Source of the DNA: Bradyrhizobium mercantei
Lineage (GTDB): Bacteria; Pseudomonadota; Alphaproteobacteria; Rhizobiales; Xanthobacteraceae
NCBI RefSeq assembly: GCF_001982635.1
Contig: NZ_MKFI01000003.1
Coordinates: 434,001-498,000 of the forward strand
Reading direction: 5' to 3'
DNA: 64,000 bases
A program made the position numbers and the translations under genes. The notes below the pieces were generated by a model. It was given only the letters and a program-made list of their open reading frames with translations. It did no database searches and was not told where the DNA came from. Positions 52,649 to 62,975 of this stretch are shown one piece after another. Numbering within the stretch: position 1 is the first letter of the stretch; the number at the start of each line of letters is the position of its first letter.

Positions 52649-55060
52649 TCAGTCAATGGATTTGTGGTCTTTCGTGTTGTAGGGCCAGACCCAGTCACGG
52701 ATCTGCGGCATGTCCTCGCCATGCTCGCGCACGTAGCGCGTATGCTCGATCAGGGCATCACGGAACTGCTGCTTGACATGGGCGGCCGCGATGTCGAGCC
52801 CCGGCACACGCTCGATTGCTTCGATGGCGAGATGGAAGCGGTCGAGGCCGTTCAAGACCACCATGTCGAACGGCGTCGTGGTGGTGCCTTCCTCCGCAAA
52901 GCCCCGCACGTGCATTCCGTCGTGATTGGTGCGGCTGTAGGTCAGGCGATGGATCAGATAGGGATAGCCGTGATAGGCGAAGATGACAGGCTTGTCGCGG
53001 GTGAACAGGCTGTCGAAGTCGCGGTCGGACAGGCCGTGCGGATGCTGGTCCGTCGGCTGCAGCGTCATCAGGTCGACCACGTTGACGACGCGGATCTTCA
53101 ACTTCGGCAGCGTCCTGCGGAGCAGATCGACGGCGGCGAGCGTCTCCAGCGTCGGAACGTCGCCGGCGCAGGCCATCACCACGTCTGGCTCGGCGTCGAC
53201 TGCTTCGGTGCCGGCCCACTTCCAGATGCCGATGCCCGCCTCGCAATGGGTAATCGCATCGCACATCGAGAGCCATTGCGGCGCGGGTTGCTTGCCGGCG
53301 ACAATCACGTTGATGCGGTCATAGGTGCGCAGGCAATGGTCTGCGACCCAGAGCAGGCTGTTCGCATCGGGCGGGAAGTAGACGCGGACGATATCGGCCT
53401 TCTTGTTGGTGACGAGATCGACGAAGCCGGGATCCTGATGACTGAATCCATTGTGGTCCTGACGCCAGACATGCGAGGTGAGGAGATAGTTCAGCGACGC
53501 GATCGGCCGCCGCCAGGGTAGCGCCCGCGAGACCTTCAGCCATTTGGCATGCTGGTTGAACATCGAATCCACGATGTGGATGAAGGCCTCATAGCAGGAG
53601 AAGAAACCGTGGCGACCGGTAAGAAGGTAGCCCTCGAGCCAACCCTGACAGAGATGCTCGCTTAGAACTTCCATCACTCGCCCGTCGTGAGCCAGATGGA
53701 TGTCATAGGGCTCGATGCCCTCCATCCAAACCCGGTCGGTGGCCTCGAACACCGCGTCGAGCCGGTTGGATGCGGTTTCGTCCGGCCCCATGATGCGGAA
53801 ATTGCGGGCCTCCGCATTCAGCTCCACGACCCCGCGCAAGAACTTGCCGAGTTCTCGCGTGGCTTCGGCGGCGGCGCCACCCGGTGCGATGACCTCGACT
53901 GCATGCGCCCGGAAATCCGGCAGCTTTAATTCCCGCTTCAGGAGGCCCCCATTTGCGTGCGGGTTCGCTCCCATCCGACGGTTCCCTGCGGGCGCAAGGG
54001 CTTGCAATTCGGGCACGAGCCGGCCCTTCGAATCGAACTGCTTGTCGGGATCGTAGGAGCTCATCCAGTGCTCGAGCAGTCTCAGATGCTCGGGGTTGCC
54101 GCGTGGATTGGCGATCGGCACCTGATGCGCACGCCAGAAGCCTTCGACCTTCAGCCCGTCGACTTCCTTCGGTCCGGTCCAGCCCTTCGGGCTGCGCAGC
54201 ACGATCATCGGCCATCGCGGACGCTTGAAGCCGCCGGTCTGCCGGCGCGCGGCTTGCCGGATTGAGCGGATGCCGGCGAGCGCGGTGTCGAGCGTGTCGG
54301 CCATCAACCGATGCATGGCACGGGGATCGTCGCCTTCGACGAATAGCGGCTCGTAGCCGTAGCCGATGAAGAGGCTGCGGATGTCCTCGTCATCCATCCG
54401 CCCCAGCACGGTGGGATTGGCGATCTTGTAGCCATTAAGGTGCAGGATCGGCAGCACCGCGCCATCCTGCACCGGGCTCAAGAACTTGTTGGAATGCCAG
54501 GACGCCGCGAGCGGACCGGTCTCGGCCTCGCCGTCGCCGACGACGCAAACAGCGATCAAATCGGGATTGTCGAACACTGCGCCATACGCGTGAACCAGTG
54601 CATAGCCGAGCTCACCGCCTTCGTGGATCGAGCCGGGCGTCTCCGGCGCCGCGTGGCTCGGAATACCGCCGGGGAAGGAGAACTGGCGGAACAGCTTGCG
54701 CAAGCCGTCCGCGTCGCGCGTCACCTCCGGGTAAATTTCCGTGTATGTGCCTTCGAGATAGGTGTTTGCGACCATGCCGGGACCGCCATGGCCGGGACCG
54801 CAGACATAGATGACGTTGAGGTCGGAAGCGCGGATTGCGCGATTGAGGTGGGCATAAATGAAATTGAGCCCCGGCGTGGTGCCCCAATGTCCAAGCAGGC
54901 GCGGCTTGATGTGCTCGGGCTTCAGCGGCTCTTTCAGGAGGGGGTTCGCCAGCAGATAGATCTGTCCAACGGAGAGATAATTGGCGGCTCGCCAATAGCG
55001 ATCGAGCAGTTCAAGATCATCCGTGCGTGCTTGCTCGTTTGGAGTGGTCGCAGATTGCAT
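52649..55060 (-). CDS. xfp: phosphoketolase (xylulose-5-phosphate/fructose-6-phosphate type)
   Basis: 803 residues from the ATG at 55060 (a longer frame adds 31 unlike residues). Signature blocks: [46 protein letters not shown] (family signature), [15 protein letters not shown] (TPP-binding), and [13 protein letters not shown]. It splits xylulose 5-phosphate or fructose 6-phosphate with phosphate to acetyl phosphate plus a shorter sugar phosphate. With ackA downstream it makes ATP without respiration. A FixK box is centred about 86 bp upstream. Confidence 0.95.
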   Translation of the reverse strand: MQSATTPNEQARTDDLELLDRYWRAANYLSVGQIYLLANPLLKEPLKPEHIKPRLLGHWGTTPGLNFIYAHLNRAIRASDLNVIYVCGPGHGGPGMVANTYLEGTYTEIYPEVTRDADGLRKLFRQFSFPGGIPSHAAPETPGSIHEGGELGYALVHAYGAVFDNPDLIAVCVVGDGEAETGPLAASWHSNKFLSPVQDGAVLPILHLNGYKIANPTVLGRMDDEDIRSLFIGYGYEPLFVEGDDPRAMHRLMADTLDTALAGIRSIRQAARRQTGGFKRPRWPMIVLRSPKGWTGPKEVDGLKVEGFWRAHQVPIANPRGNPEHLRLLEHWMSSYDPDKQFDSKGRLVPELQALAPAGNRRMGANPHANGGLLKRELKLPDFRAHAVEVIAPGGAAAEATRELGKFLRGVVELNAEARNFRIMGPDETASNRLDAVFEATDRVWMEGIEPYDIHLAHDGRVMEVLSEHLCQGWLEGYLLTGRHGFFSCYEAFIHIVDSMFNQHAKWLKVSRALPWRRPIASLNYLLTSHVWRQDHNGFSHQDPGFVDLVTNKKADIVRVYFPPDANSLLWVADHCLRTYDRINVIVAGKQPAPQWLSMCDAITHCEAGIGIWKWAGTEAVDAEPDVVMACAGDVPTLETLAAVDLLRRTLPKLKIRVVNVVDLMTLQPTDQHPHGLSDRDFDSLFTRDKPVIFAYHGYPYLIHRLTYSRTNHDGMHVRGFAEEGTTTTPFDMVVLNGLDRFHLAIEAIERVPGLDIAAAHVKQQFRDALIEHTRYVREHGEDMPQIRDWVWPYNTKDHKSID

Positions 55061-55139
55061 GTCGCTCTCCCGGAATTCGAAGATGACCTCGGACGCCGCT
55101 ATCGGTTCCACGTTAGAGGGCGAATATGACGAGAATGGC

Positions 55140-55153
55140 TTGAGCCAGCTCAA
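55140..55153. promoter_or_regulatory. FixK/FNR-type box before phosphoketolase-acetate kinase
   Basis: TTGAGCCAGCTCAA, centred about 86 bp before the phosphoketolase start at 55060. Confidence 0.7.
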
Positions 55154-55404
55154 AGATGCACGCCAATTCGGACCGGATCGTCAACGTTCCCCCTGACGTG
55201 CATCACCACGGGACGTTCAAGGAACGGAAAGCTCGATGCCGCAAACGGAACCGGACGCCCGCGAGGTCAGTTTCGCTCGCGCTCCAGGAGTTCCGGTGAT
55301 GCGTCGCTTCGTGAGCATGCCTGCATTGGCGTGGCGCTACGCGGTTGAGGACAACATCCGTCACCTGCCTGCGCTCTGTCGTCAGCCCTCCGGCGGACAA
55401 AAAG

Positions 55405-55430
55405 ATGCCCGGCAAAAGCGAGCCGGGCAT
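55405..55430. terminator. hairpin in the 55061-55541 intergenic region
   Basis: ATGCCCGGC (55405-55413) and GCCGGGCAT (55422-55430) form a perfect nine-base stem flanked by A/T-rich ends (AAAAAG before, TAAATA after). It would serve to end reverse-strand transcription from the small gene at 55542. Besides this and the FixK box the 480-bp gap shows no convincing gene. Confidence 0.55.
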
Positions 55431-55541
55431 TAAATATCGAGACAACCTCACGGGAGTATGGGTGCTCGTCCTAGTAACTTCATGTAAGCATGCGGCGGCG
55501 CGCGGCGATTTGAGCCAGCGCAAGGAATCGCAGATTGCCCT

Positions 55542-55799
55542 TCACCGCAAATGGGGGGCGGATGGCTCTTGTTCCAGGTCGTTTGGCACCATTCCATATG
55601 TCCTCAGCACGGTGGTTCTCGGCTCTGGATAGCCGGTACAGACGATAGCTGCGGCACCAGCGTGGCCGAATGTCTTCCATAAATGTTTGGCATGCTCTAT
55701 CGCCGCTGCAGGGCTACCGCACTTGGCCTGCGGGCCCGGAACGAGCCCGCCATCGGTCCGGTCATACGGCAGGGCAATGAAATGCGTGATCCCGTCCAT
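55542..55799 (-). CDS. small conserved hypothetical protein
   Basis: 85 residues, MDGITHFIALPYDRTDGGLV, followed by GPQAKCGSPAAAIEHAKHLW and GHAGAAAIVCTGYPEPRTTV. It resembles small rhizobial proteins with the pattern 'G.VPG...EC.S..AAL..AE......GA.AF..T..P'. AAAGGGG precedes the ATG. Soluble; function unknown. One perfect and one imperfect FixK box lie 92 and 68 bp upstream. Confidence 0.7.
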   Translation of the reverse strand: MDGITHFIALPYDRTDGGLVPGPQAKCGSPAAAIEHAKHLWKTFGHAGAAAIVCTGYPEPRTTVLRTYGMVPNDLEQEPSAPHLR

Positions 55800-55860
55800 T
55801 GATGCCCCTTTCTCGTTTGGTCGACGTCACTCAGCAAAGCATTGTGCGGTGATAGCTATT

Positions 55861-55874
55861 TTGATCTGCCTCAG
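55861..55874. promoter_or_regulatory. imperfect FixK-type box before a small hypothetical gene
   Basis: TTGATCTGCCTCAG, centred 68 bp before the start at 55799. It repeats the imperfect form seen at 36841. Confidence 0.45.
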
Positions 55875-55884
55875 CTCATTTCGT

Positions 55885-55898
55885 TTGATCCGCATCAA
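55885..55898. promoter_or_regulatory. FixK/FNR-type box between two divergent small genes
   Basis: TTGATCCGCATCAA, a good palindrome 92 bp before the reverse gene (55799) and about 100 bp before the forward ATG at 55993 (about 53 bp before the alternative TTG at 55945). Confidence 0.75.
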
Positions 55899-55992
55899 GG
55901 CGGAATAGGCGCATCTCGTAGCTGTTGAGGGTTCGAAACGGAGCTTGCTTGCCATTGAGCTCCCTCCTCTCGAAGATGGGCTGGTGAGCGTC

Positions 55993-56241
55993 ATGGGAAA
56001 CCTCGTGCATTTTCCGCAATCGCGTCGGACGAACCACGAAGAGGTGGCGTGGAGAGCGGACATTCGCCATTCCTTCCGTCAAGTGTTGTTGATGCTCGAA
56101 CTGCAACTGCTCCAGGTCAGCGGCATGGTCGCCGGGTGTCCGGCCGGAGAGGCCAGGACGAAGCTGCAGCAGCAGCACGACCAACTACTCGGGCGCCTTG
56201 CGGCCACGCGACAGCATGTGCGAGCGCTCATCGGCGATTGA
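55993..56241 (+). CDS. small hypothetical protein
   Basis: 82 residues from the ATG at 55993; a TTG at 55945 with a better ribosome site would give 98. The C-terminal half (FRQVLLMLELQLLQVSGMVA, then LQQQHDQLLGRLAATRQHVR) looks like a helical hairpin or coiled coil. No family recognised. The FixK box upstream supports expression. Confidence 0.5.
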   Translation: MGNLVHFPQSRRTNHEEVAWRADIRHSFRQVLLMLELQLLQVSGMVAGCPAGEARTKLQQQHDQLLGRLAATRQHVRALIGD

Positions 56242-56485
56242 TCTCGGCCCACATTACGGTCGGAACCATTCGCCGAGGCGCAACATTTCATCGGACTGAC
56301 GATAGATCGCCCTGCTCCTCGCCATGCGAAAAATGAGCCCTGCTGCAGGATTCCGATAGCGGATTTTACGTGAGCTAAATCTCGCGGCCCAATAGTCCGC
56401 ACCGGACCAGGCGGTCCATATTGACATGCCCATACCCAGGTCAGATCTCGCAACCTGTTTGCGGTAAATCAGTTGGTGAAAAGCG

Positions 56486-58480
56486 ATGAATTTCAGGATC
56501 TCTCTGGCGCAGCGCATCTACGCAATTGTTGGGCTGAGCTTTTGCGGGCTCGCCGGCCTCGCCGCTATCCAGACGAGCAACTTGGCGGACGCTTTGCGCG
56601 GGCAGCGGCAGAGCGAGCTAAAGCACCTGACCCAGTTGGCTCTGAGCATTGCGCAGGAAGAGCATGATGCCGTCGCGGGCCGCGGGGTAGATGGAGACAT
56701 TGCCCGTCGCAACGCTGCAGCCAGAATCGGCGCATTGAGGTTCGGCAACGGGGATTACTTCTGGATCAACGATCTCAGCCCCACGATGATCAAGCATCCG
56801 ATCAAGCCGGAGCTCGATGGGAAAGACTTGCGTGACATTAAGGATCCGACCGGCAAGCGGCTCTTTGTCGAGTTTGTCGAGATCGTGAAGCGGAAGGGCG
56901 AAGGGTTCGTCGACTATCAGTGGCCGAAGCCGGGGTTGGATGCACCTCAGCCGAAGCTATCATTTGTCGCGGGTTTTCAACCGTGGAATTGGGTCATTGG
57001 GACAGGAGTGTATGTCGACGATCTCCAGGCGCAGCTTTGGGAACGGGCACGAAGCATCATCACGATCGCCGCAGCGATCGTACTTTCCGTGGGGCTGGTA
57101 ACACTGCTGCTTGCCCGCCGGGTATCCAAGGCTCTCGTCACGATGACGGGCGCCCTCAACCGGTTAAGCGGCGGTGATTTCGACATGAAGCTCCCAGGGC
57201 TAGAGCGGCCAGATGAGCTGGGCGACATGGCGCGTTCGATCGAACAGTTCAGGGTCAGGGCTTCTGAAAAGGTGCGTGACGAGGCGAGGCGGGACGAAGA
57301 GAGGCGCCGCGCGACCGAGGAAGTCCGGGCATCAGCTTTGCAGCAGATGGCCGCAAATGTCGAGAACGCTACAAAAGTCGCTGTCGGCGAGGTTGCTTCC
57401 GGTACGGATCGGATGGCAAGGAACGCTTCCATGATGAGGGATACGGCACTTACGTTGGAGAGAAACAGCAGCAGTGTCGCTGCGGCTGCCGAAGAGGCAC
57501 TTACAAATGCCCAGACCGTCGCAAGAGCGTCCTCGCAGCTGGCCGCCTCGATATCGCAGATCGCCGATCAGGTGGGGACGTCGCGTTCCTTGACGCTGGA
57601 GGCCGTGACGGCATCGACGGAAGCTCAGGCCACAATCGCCAAGCTGTCGGAAGCGGCGTCAAAGGTAGGCACTGTGACGAGCCTGATCAGCGAAATCGCC
57701 GGCCAGACGAACCTCCTGGCTTTGAACGCCACAATCGAGGCCGCACGAGCTGGAACGGCTGGCCGTGGTTTCGCGGTCGTTGCGGCCGAAGTGAAGTCGC
57801 TGGCCGAACAGACCGCGCGAGCAACCAATGAGATCGCGTTGCAGATCAACGAGATCCAAGAAGCGACGCATGCCTCGGTTGCATCCATCACGACCATTGG
57901 TGAGGTCATCCGCAGCGTCGAATCTGTGTCAGCCGCAATCTCGGCCGCGGTCGAGGAGCAAAACGTCGTCACGGCTGATATCTCGAGGACGGTCGAAGAG
58001 ACGTCAGTCGCCGCCCGGGAGGTCGCATCCCAGATTGCATCAGTGTCGGCCGAAGCGGTTGAAACCGGCCGACGCGCCTCGGAAATGCACGATGGATCGA
58101 CGGCTATTGCGGAGAATGTCGCCGAACTGCGCACGACGCTCATTCGTGTCATCCGCACGTCGACAAGCGATGTTGATCGCCGGCTGTTCTCGCGCGTGGC
58201 CTTTCGGCGGCCTGGAGCATTGTTGTGGCGCAGCGAGACGAAGCGTATCGAGGTCCGTGACGTGTCGCTCGGCGCGGTATTGATCGAGTGCAGCTTGCCG
58301 GACGCAGCGATAGGCGAGTCAGTCGAGCTGACGATCGAGGGGCTTTCATTCCGGCTTGGCGGTGTTGTCGGGCGTATGGACCGCGGCTCGGTGTTGATCA
58401 ATCTGAATCTGACGGCAGAGAGCGAGCAAAAACTGTCCGAGATACTCTCAACCGAGCGCGCGCGGGCCGTAGCGGCCTAG
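56486..58480 (+). CDS. methyl-accepting chemotaxis protein with sCache sensor and C-terminal PilZ domain
   Basis: 664 residues: N-terminal membrane helix (about 8-28), periplasmic single-Cache domain ([36 protein letters not shown]), second helix (about 190-210), HAMP ([20 protein letters not shown]), signalling domain with hairpin tip [20 protein letters not shown], then a C-terminal PilZ domain (about 570-650: [28 protein letters not shown]). PilZ binds cyclic di-GMP, so the receptor may join ligand sensing and c-di-GMP level in control of movement. No other che genes are near. Confidence 0.9.
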   Translation: MNFRISLAQRIYAIVGLSFCGLAGLAAIQTSNLADALRGQRQSELKHLTQLALSIAQEEHDAVAGRGVDGDIARRNAAARIGALRFGNGDYFWINDLSPTMIKHPIKPELDGKDLRDIKDPTGKRLFVEFVEIVKRKGEGFVDYQWPKPGLDAPQPKLSFVAGFQPWNWVIGTGVYVDDLQAQLWERARSIITIAAAIVLSVGLVTLLLARRVSKALVTMTGALNRLSGGDFDMKLPGLERPDELGDMARSIEQFRVRASEKVRDEARRDEERRRATEEVRASALQQMAANVENATKVAVGEVASGTDRMARNASMMRDTALTLERNSSSVAAAAEEALTNAQTVARASSQLAASISQIADQVGTSRSLTLEAVTASTEAQATIAKLSEAASKVGTVTSLISEIAGQTNLLALNATIEAARAGTAGRGFAVVAAEVKSLAEQTARATNEIALQINEIQEATHASVASITTIGEVIRSVESVSAAISAAVEEQNVVTADISRTVEETSVAAREVASQIASVSAEAVETGRRASEMHDGSTAIAENVAELRTTLIRVIRTSTSDVDRRLFSRVAFRRPGALLWRSETKRIEVRDVSLGAVLIECSLPDAAIGESVELTIEGLSFRLGGVVGRMDRGSVLINLNLTAESEQKLSEILSTERARAVAA

Positions 58481-58502
58481 AGACGGCTTCTCGGGAACGA
58501 TT

Positions 58503-59462
58503 TTACTCGCAAGGCTGCGGCTTGCCTTGCGCCTCGGTGAGCGTCCTGGATGGTACTTCTCCAAAGGCAGATCGATACATCCTTGAGAACTCGCCCATGT
58601 GCCAAAAGCCGTGGGCCAGTGCAGTCGCCTTCACCGTGAGGCCGGGGTAGCCCATGCGCAAATGCTGTCGGACAAGCCAGAGCTGACGTAGCCTTCGGTA
58701 TTGATTAATACCGGCGCCACAGATCGATTGTGCCGCGGTATGAAGCGTGCGAACCGAGATCCCGAGTTCGTTTGCTAGCTCATCGCATGTCTTGTTGGAG
58801 GCGGGGTTCGAAAAGATTGCATCGTCTATGCGATCAATGATCCGCTTGTAACGTTCCGCAATATTGGCTTTACCTCCTTCAAATGCCCCCCGACGAAGCA
58901 CTTCATCGAGCGTGGAGAATAATGTTCCTTGTATTGCCGACAACTGGTGGCCGTTGACCGGCTTCGACTGGCGGGCCGCGAACGTCAACGTCGATTGTAT
59001 AAGGGTCTGAAGGTATGCCAGCGAATCTTGTGGCAATACAAGCAACAGGTAGCCCGCGCTCAAATCTGTCCATTTCGGAGCAAGATATTCCGGTCGCATG
59101 GAGAGAATGGCAACCAGCCGCGGCTCCGGTTCGTACACCGTACAGTTTGCGCTCTTGTTGAGAACGATTATCGAATGACGGACCTCTTGTCCGTTGAGAC
59201 GCGCAGACGTGACTTGGTCCATCGGGACAACGAAGATGAGACGCCCGGACAGCTCGTAGCCGTTGATGATCCGCGGGAACGTTCGTACGAGAGATAGAGT
59301 AGCCGACGGCAACGACAGACTGGCCCGCAGGACCGAGAATGGTTTTGCCGTGAGCGGAATGCTCGAAGCCTGCACATAATGCTCACTTTCGCGGAAATGA
59401 TCGATGTCGGCATAGGCCTGCAGGTCGAGCGCGGGCGATGCCGAGAGGCCTTCGAAGAGCAT
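58503..59462 (-). CDS. AraC-family transcriptional regulator
   Basis: 319 residues. The last 100 residues carry the double helix-turn-helix (NKTCDELANELGISVRTLHT and ALAHGFWHMGEFSRMYRSAF, then GEVPSRTL). The first 200 form an AraC_binding_2-like ligand domain. The gene lies between the receptor gene and fixJ. Its target is unknown; no specific operator is seen. Confidence 0.87.
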   Translation of the reverse strand: MLFEGLSASPALDLQAYADIDHFRESEHYVQASSIPLTAKPFSVLRASLSLPSATLSLVRTFPRIINGYELSGRLIFVVPMDQVTSARLNGQEVRHSIIVLNKSANCTVYEPEPRLVAILSMRPEYLAPKWTDLSAGYLLLVLPQDSLAYLQTLIQSTLTFAARQSKPVNGHQLSAIQGTLFSTLDEVLRRGAFEGGKANIAERYKRIIDRIDDAIFSNPASNKTCDELANELGISVRTLHTAAQSICGAGINQYRRLRQLWLVRQHLRMGYPGLTVKATALAHGFWHMGEFSRMYRSAFGEVPSRTLTEAQGKPQPCE

Positions 59463-59563
59463 TTGCTGTAACTCGATTGGGCGATCCGCGCACTATTGTA
59501 CCGGCGGCGCCCAATTGAAAATTACGTACAATTACTTATGCCTCGGGGAGCGGAGCCCCACGG

Positions 59564-60172
59564 TTAGAGCCCGGCAGCGATCGCGATCCGCATCAGCTCC
59601 GACATGCTGCGGACGTTGGTCTTGGCCATCAGATTCGCTCTGTAGACCTCGACCGTGCGCGGGCTGATGCCAAGGTCATGGGCGATCACCTTGTTGATCT
59701 TGCCTGCTACGAGCCCTCGTAGGACATCGCGTTCGCGCGGCGAGAGGTCCACCAGACGAGCTTCAGCGTCGCGCTTGACCGTTCCGTCGGCCGGTGCTGC
59801 CGACTGCGTTTGCAGGGCTTCGCCGATTGAACGCAACAGAGCGTCGTCCTCAAACGGCTTTTCGATGAAGTCAACCGCGCCGGCCTTCATCGCCTCGACC
59901 GCAAGTGCGACGTCACCATGTCCGGTCATCAGAATGACCGGACATGTGGCTGCATCAGCCCTGAGTTTGCGGACGAGCTCGAGGCCGCTCATGCCGGGCA
60001 TGCGTATGTCGGATACGATGCAGTCGACCGTCCCGTTGGCGAAATGATCGAGAAACTCGGTTGCCGTCTCATAAGTCGTGACGGCAAAGCCCTTGACATC
60101 GAGCAGGAAGGCCAGTGAGTCCCGCATCGCCGGATCGTCGTCGATGACAAGAATTGTACGCCGCGTCGTCAT
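59564..60172 (-). CDS. fixJ: response regulator FixJ
   Basis: 202 residues. Receiver domain with Asp11-Asp12, phospho-acceptor Asp55 ([13 protein letters not shown]) and Lys105 (DFIEKPF), then a LuxR-type helix-turn-helix ([36 protein letters not shown]). The sequence and the four-base overlap with fixL identify FixJ. Phosphorylated FixJ activates fixK in rhizobia; a fixK-like gene with TACGTA repeats lies at 33749-34426. Confidence 0.93.
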   Translation of the reverse strand: MTTRRTILVIDDDPAMRDSLAFLLDVKGFAVTTYETATEFLDHFANGTVDCIVSDIRMPGMSGLELVRKLRADAATCPVILMTGHGDVALAVEAMKAGAVDFIEKPFEDDALLRSIGEALQTQSAAPADGTVKRDAEARLVDLSPRERDVLRGLVAGKINKVIAHDLGISPRTVEVYRANLMAKTNVRSMSELMRIAIAAGL

Positions 60173-61599
60173 GCTTCTTCTCCGTCCTCCGCGAACGGGA
60201 GGATGAATTGAAAAACCGTGCCGCCTCCAGAGTTTGGCATCACATCGATGCGTCCACCATGGGATTCGATGATGGTCCGGCAGATCGAGAGGCCGACGCC
60301 CATGCCATGCTCCTTTGTCGTGATAAAGGGCTGAAACAGGCGGTCGGCGATGTCAGGGCTGATGCCCGGACCGGTATCGGCAATGGTGAACGTCGCTACA
60401 CCGTTAGTCTTGGTGACGCCGACGGTCAATTCGCGGCGTGGGCTGGAGGCCATCGCCTCGATCGCATTGCGAATCAGGTTAAGCACGACCTGCTGAATCT
60501 GGATCTTGTCGACGATGATCGAGGGCATGTCCCGGTCGCTGCGGATCGCGAACCTGACGCCCTGCTCCTTGGCGCCGAGCAGCGCTAATGCGACAGCTTC
60601 TTCAAGCAGGGTGGCCGGGCTTTCCAGGGAGTGTTGGGTTTCGCCCTTGGCGACGAATTCGCGCAGACGCTTGATGATGTCGCCGGCCCGTAGCGCTTGC
60701 TGCGCGGCCCGCTCGAGCGCGTCCCGGATGCGGGCAGCTTCCGGCGTTTCCGGCGTCAGCAGCGCCCTCGCACCGCGCATGTAGTTCGTGATAGCCGAGA
60801 GTGGTTGGTTGATCTCATGCGCGATTGAGGACGCCATCTCCCCCATGGCGGTCAGTCGCGACACGTGAACCAGCTCGGACTGCAGCTCCTGAAGCCGCCG
60901 TTCCTGCGCACGACGCTCGGTGAGATCGCGGATAAAGCCGGTGAAAAAGCGTTCTCCGCGTACCTTGGCCTCGCCCACGGCGAGCTCCATCGGAAAGGTC
61001 GAGCCGTCGCTCCGTTCTCCGACCACGATGCGGCCAATGCCGATAATGCGCCGCTCGCCGGTCGTAAGGTAACGTTCGAGGTACCGATCGTGCTCGCCGC
61101 GATACGGCTGCGGCATCAAGCTCGAAATGTTCTTTCCGACGACTTGGTTCGCCTTCCAGCCAAACAGGCGCTCGGCTGTCGCGCTGAAGGAGCGAATGAT
61201 GCCGTGGTCGTCGATGACGATCATGGCGTCAGGGACCGTGTCGAGGATCGACTGCAGATGGGCTTGGCGATTTCGCGCCTGATCGCTTTCCTTCAATAGC
61301 CGGTCGCCCATAAAGCCAAGGATCGGGCCGAGGACGGCAAAACAGGCGATATCGATCAGATTCGCAGGTTCAGTGACCAGACTTTTGCCGAGGAATTTGG
61401 CGCTGACGACGAGGCATAGCAGGGTGGTGGCGATCGCCGGACCGCGCCCGCCGGCGAACGCGGCAAACAGCACGGCGGGCACATAGATGATCGTGAAGGT
61501 TCGGTCTTCGAAATAGTTATCAAGCCCCGCTCGAACCGCGAATACGAGCGCGGCCGCTGTCGCGGCAGTGCCATAGCGATACCAGATGCGGTCGGTCAT
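60169..61599 (-). CDS. fixL: oxygen-sensing histidine kinase FixL
   Basis: 476 residues. Three to four membrane segments (about 10-100), a haem PAS domain (about 112-228) with proximal His170 ([14 protein letters not shown]) and distal Arg190 ([13 protein letters not shown]), corresponding to His200 and Arg220 of B. japonicum FixL, then a kinase with phospho-His261 ([17 protein letters not shown]), N box ([11 protein letters not shown]) and G boxes (IADTGPGIS). Oxygen on the haem shuts the kinase off; at low oxygen it phosphorylates FixJ. Unlike B. japonicum FixL (soluble, two PAS), this copy has a membrane domain as in Sinorhizobium FixL. Confidence 0.93.
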   Translation of the reverse strand: MTDRIWYRYGTAATAAALVFAVRAGLDNYFEDRTFTIIYVPAVLFAAFAGGRGPAIATTLLCLVVSAKFLGKSLVTEPANLIDIACFAVLGPILGFMGDRLLKESDQARNRQAHLQSILDTVPDAMIVIDDHGIIRSFSATAERLFGWKANQVVGKNISSLMPQPYRGEHDRYLERYLTTGERRIIGIGRIVVGERSDGSTFPMELAVGEAKVRGERFFTGFIRDLTERRAQERRLQELQSELVHVSRLTAMGEMASSIAHEINQPLSAITNYMRGARALLTPETPEAARIRDALERAAQQALRAGDIIKRLREFVAKGETQHSLESPATLLEEAVALALLGAKEQGVRFAIRSDRDMPSIIVDKIQIQQVVLNLIRNAIEAMASSPRRELTVGVTKTNGVATFTIADTGPGISPDIADRLFQPFITTKEHGMGVGLSICRTIIESHGGRIDVMPNSGGGTVFQFILPFAEDGEEA

Positions 61600-61692
61600 A
61601 TTCCCCCGGCGAGACCCTCAGCCTGCCCAATTCTACAACGTTCGGACGCTTCATGCCACCAGCCGCTCAATCCAAGGCAGTTGCGACCTCGC

Positions 61693-61920
61693 CTATTTGA
61701 CCCAGGCTCGCCAATGTGTGGGCTGTACCAGGAAGCGTTCGGCGGTCCCCGCCTTCACCCAGCCGCCCAGGATGCGGCGGCAGGGGAAGACGAGCTTGTG
61801 GATGGCGTTGCCCTCGATCACGGCGAGTTCAAGGTCTCGATCGAAGGGGGCCGTCGTGACCCCCTCCCATGTCGCGCTGAGGGCGCTCTCCGGGCGCTCT
61901 GGAGCGTCTCGTCCTGGCAC
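61693..61920 (-). CDS. small conserved hypothetical protein
   Basis: 75 residues from a GTG at 61920, one base after the phasin stop codon (61922-61924). TTAPFDRDLELAVIEGNAIH, LVFPCRRILGGWVKAGT and VQPTHWRAW match small rhizobial proteins ('APFDRDLELAVID..G.HALVFPCRR...GW......V...PTHWR.W'). Predicted compact beta domain; function unknown. Coupling to the phasin suggests a role near PHA granules or simple cotranscription. Confidence 0.7.
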   Translation of the reverse strand: MPGRDAPERPESALSATWEGVTTAPFDRDLELAVIEGNAIHKLVFPCRRILGGWVKAGTAERFLVQPTHWRAWVK

Positions 61921-61921
61921 G

Positions 61922-62278
61922 TCAAGCTGCCTCCTGAATAGCCTCTTCGACGGCGCGGGTCTTTCGTGCAAACAGGTTCAGCTCGATCGTACCCAGCGAA
62001 CGCGCGGTCTCGATCGCGTACGTCGCGTCGTTCGCGCTACGCGCGGTCGCGCCCTTGGCCCAGTCCTGCAGAGCAGTGATCTTCTCGGCCACCGAGGCGG
62101 TGGAATTGAATCTGCGGAAAAGCTCCCAGGCTTCGTTCGATTCGATCTGGATCTGCTCGAACCAGTGCCGGTTTGCCTCGATCAGTTTCTCCGAGAATTC
62201 CGACTGAACCGCCATCGCGCGCTTCGCGTAGCTCTGGATGGCGTCGGAGACGGGACGGGCTTCGCTAAAGTTTGTCAT
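61922..62278 (-). CDS. phasin-family protein
   Basis: 118 residues, helical: MTNFSEARPVSDAIQSYAKR, EFSEKLIEANRHWFEQIQIE, SVAEKITALQDWAKGATARS. This pattern matches short alphaproteobacterial phasins that coat PHA granules. The ATG at 62278 fits the family; another ATG is at 62287. A FixK box lies 63 bp upstream, in line with phaB and phaC being FixK-linked. Confidence 0.85.
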   Translation of the reverse strand: MTNFSEARPVSDAIQSYAKRAMAVQSEFSEKLIEANRHWFEQIQIESNEAWELFRRFNSTASVAEKITALQDWAKGATARSANDATYAIETARSLGTIELNLFARKTRAVEEAIQEAA

Positions 62279-62334
62279 TTCCAACATCCTTCGTTGTGGG
62301 GAGCATTGTTTCTCATGCGGGCGGCTCATGCGCG

Positions 62335-62348
62335 TTGACGCGTGTCAA
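62335..62348. promoter_or_regulatory. FixK/FNR-type box before the phasin gene
   Basis: TTGACGCGTGTCAA, a palindrome centred 63 bp before the phasin start. Confidence 0.75.
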
Positions 62349-62386
62349 CTCGATAGCTTTTGGCCCGCGTGATTCTCGCGATCAGG

Positions 62387-62581
62387 CTAGCTGCGCTTGG
62401 GACTGACGACGGCACCGGTTCGCAGATTGATGAAGTGGACGCCGTCGCAGGCAGCGCAGGAGATCGAGTGCAGTTCGTCAGCCAGGGGCTCGGATGCGTC
62501 GGCAGGTAGCAGGCCTTGAACTCGATCGCCGGTGTTTGGACACGAGAAGATGATGGGGCGCCAAGCCCTTATGTCTGCCAT
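62387..62581 (-). CDS. small conserved hypothetical protein
   Basis: 64 residues: MADIRAWRPIIFSCPNTGDR, VQGLLPADASEPLADELHSI, SCAACDGVHFINLRTG. The cysteines FSCP and SCAACDGVH suggest a small zinc-ribbon-like fold ('F.CP.TG..V....' is common in such rhizobial proteins). A FixK box is 58 bp upstream and serves this gene alone. Confidence 0.72.
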   Translation of the reverse strand: MADIRAWRPIIFSCPNTGDRVQGLLPADASEPLADELHSISCAACDGVHFINLRTGAVVSPKRS

Positions 62582-62632
62582 TTGCGCGATCCTGACGGAT
62601 GACCATCCTAAACGGTGGCGCGGCGCTCCGTT

Positions 62633-62646
62633 TTGACGCAGGTCAA
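62633..62646. promoter_or_regulatory. FixK/FNR-type box before the zinc-ribbon-like gene
   Basis: TTGACGCAGGTCAA, centred 58 bp before the start at 62581. Confidence 0.75.
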
Positions 62647-62685
62647 AATTCCGGTCGGTTGGTCGGATCGGGGGCAGGCGGCGGC

Positions 62686-62829
62686 CTAGAACGGTCGGCG
62701 CCGATGGAGCTGGCGGGTGCTCGACTTGGCGGGCTGCCTGAGCGGCCGCCTTGGCGGCAAGTGCATCCTGGCGAACGTCACGACGACGACCGCCAGCACT
62801 CCCATCGAGGCAAGCAGGTTCTGCAACAT
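62686..62829 (-). CDS. very small single-span membrane protein
   Basis: 47 residues: MLQNLLASMGVLAVVVVTFA, then a strongly basic tail (MHLPPRRPLRQPAKSSTRQL). An AGGAG ribosome site lies ten bases before the ATG, and a FixK palindrome is centred 60 bp upstream. The basic tail would lie in the cytoplasm. No family recognised. Confidence 0.6.
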   Translation of the reverse strand: MLQNLLASMGVLAVVVVTFARMHLPPRRPLRQPAKSSTRQLHRRRPF

Positions 62830-62882
62830 GATTTTGATCTCCTGACAGGGCGTCAGCATCGTCGATCATCGGTCGCGTCGCC

Positions 62883-62896
62883 TTGATTTCCGTCAA
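62883..62896. promoter_or_regulatory. FixK/FNR-type box, leftward partner
   Basis: TTGATTTCCGTCAA, centred 60 bp before the 47-residue membrane protein start at 62829 (reverse strand). Confidence 0.75.
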
Positions 62897-62905
62897 GCGC
62901 AGGCG

Positions 62906-62919
62906 TTGAGGGAGATCAA
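62906..62919. promoter_or_regulatory. FixK/FNR-type box, rightward partner
   Basis: TTGAGGGAGATCAA, 23 bp from the previous box and centred 63 bp before the CBS-BON start at 62976. Confidence 0.75.
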
Positions 62920-62975
62920 AGCAGATGAGCCTGTTGCGTGTGACCTTGGTCGCGGGCGATGGAAGGAGATCAGAA

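Noticed and set aside
56254..56517. possible 87-residue reverse gene upstream of the chemoreceptor
   Set aside because: No ribosome site, no box and overlap with the receptor start; could be real but cannot be supported.
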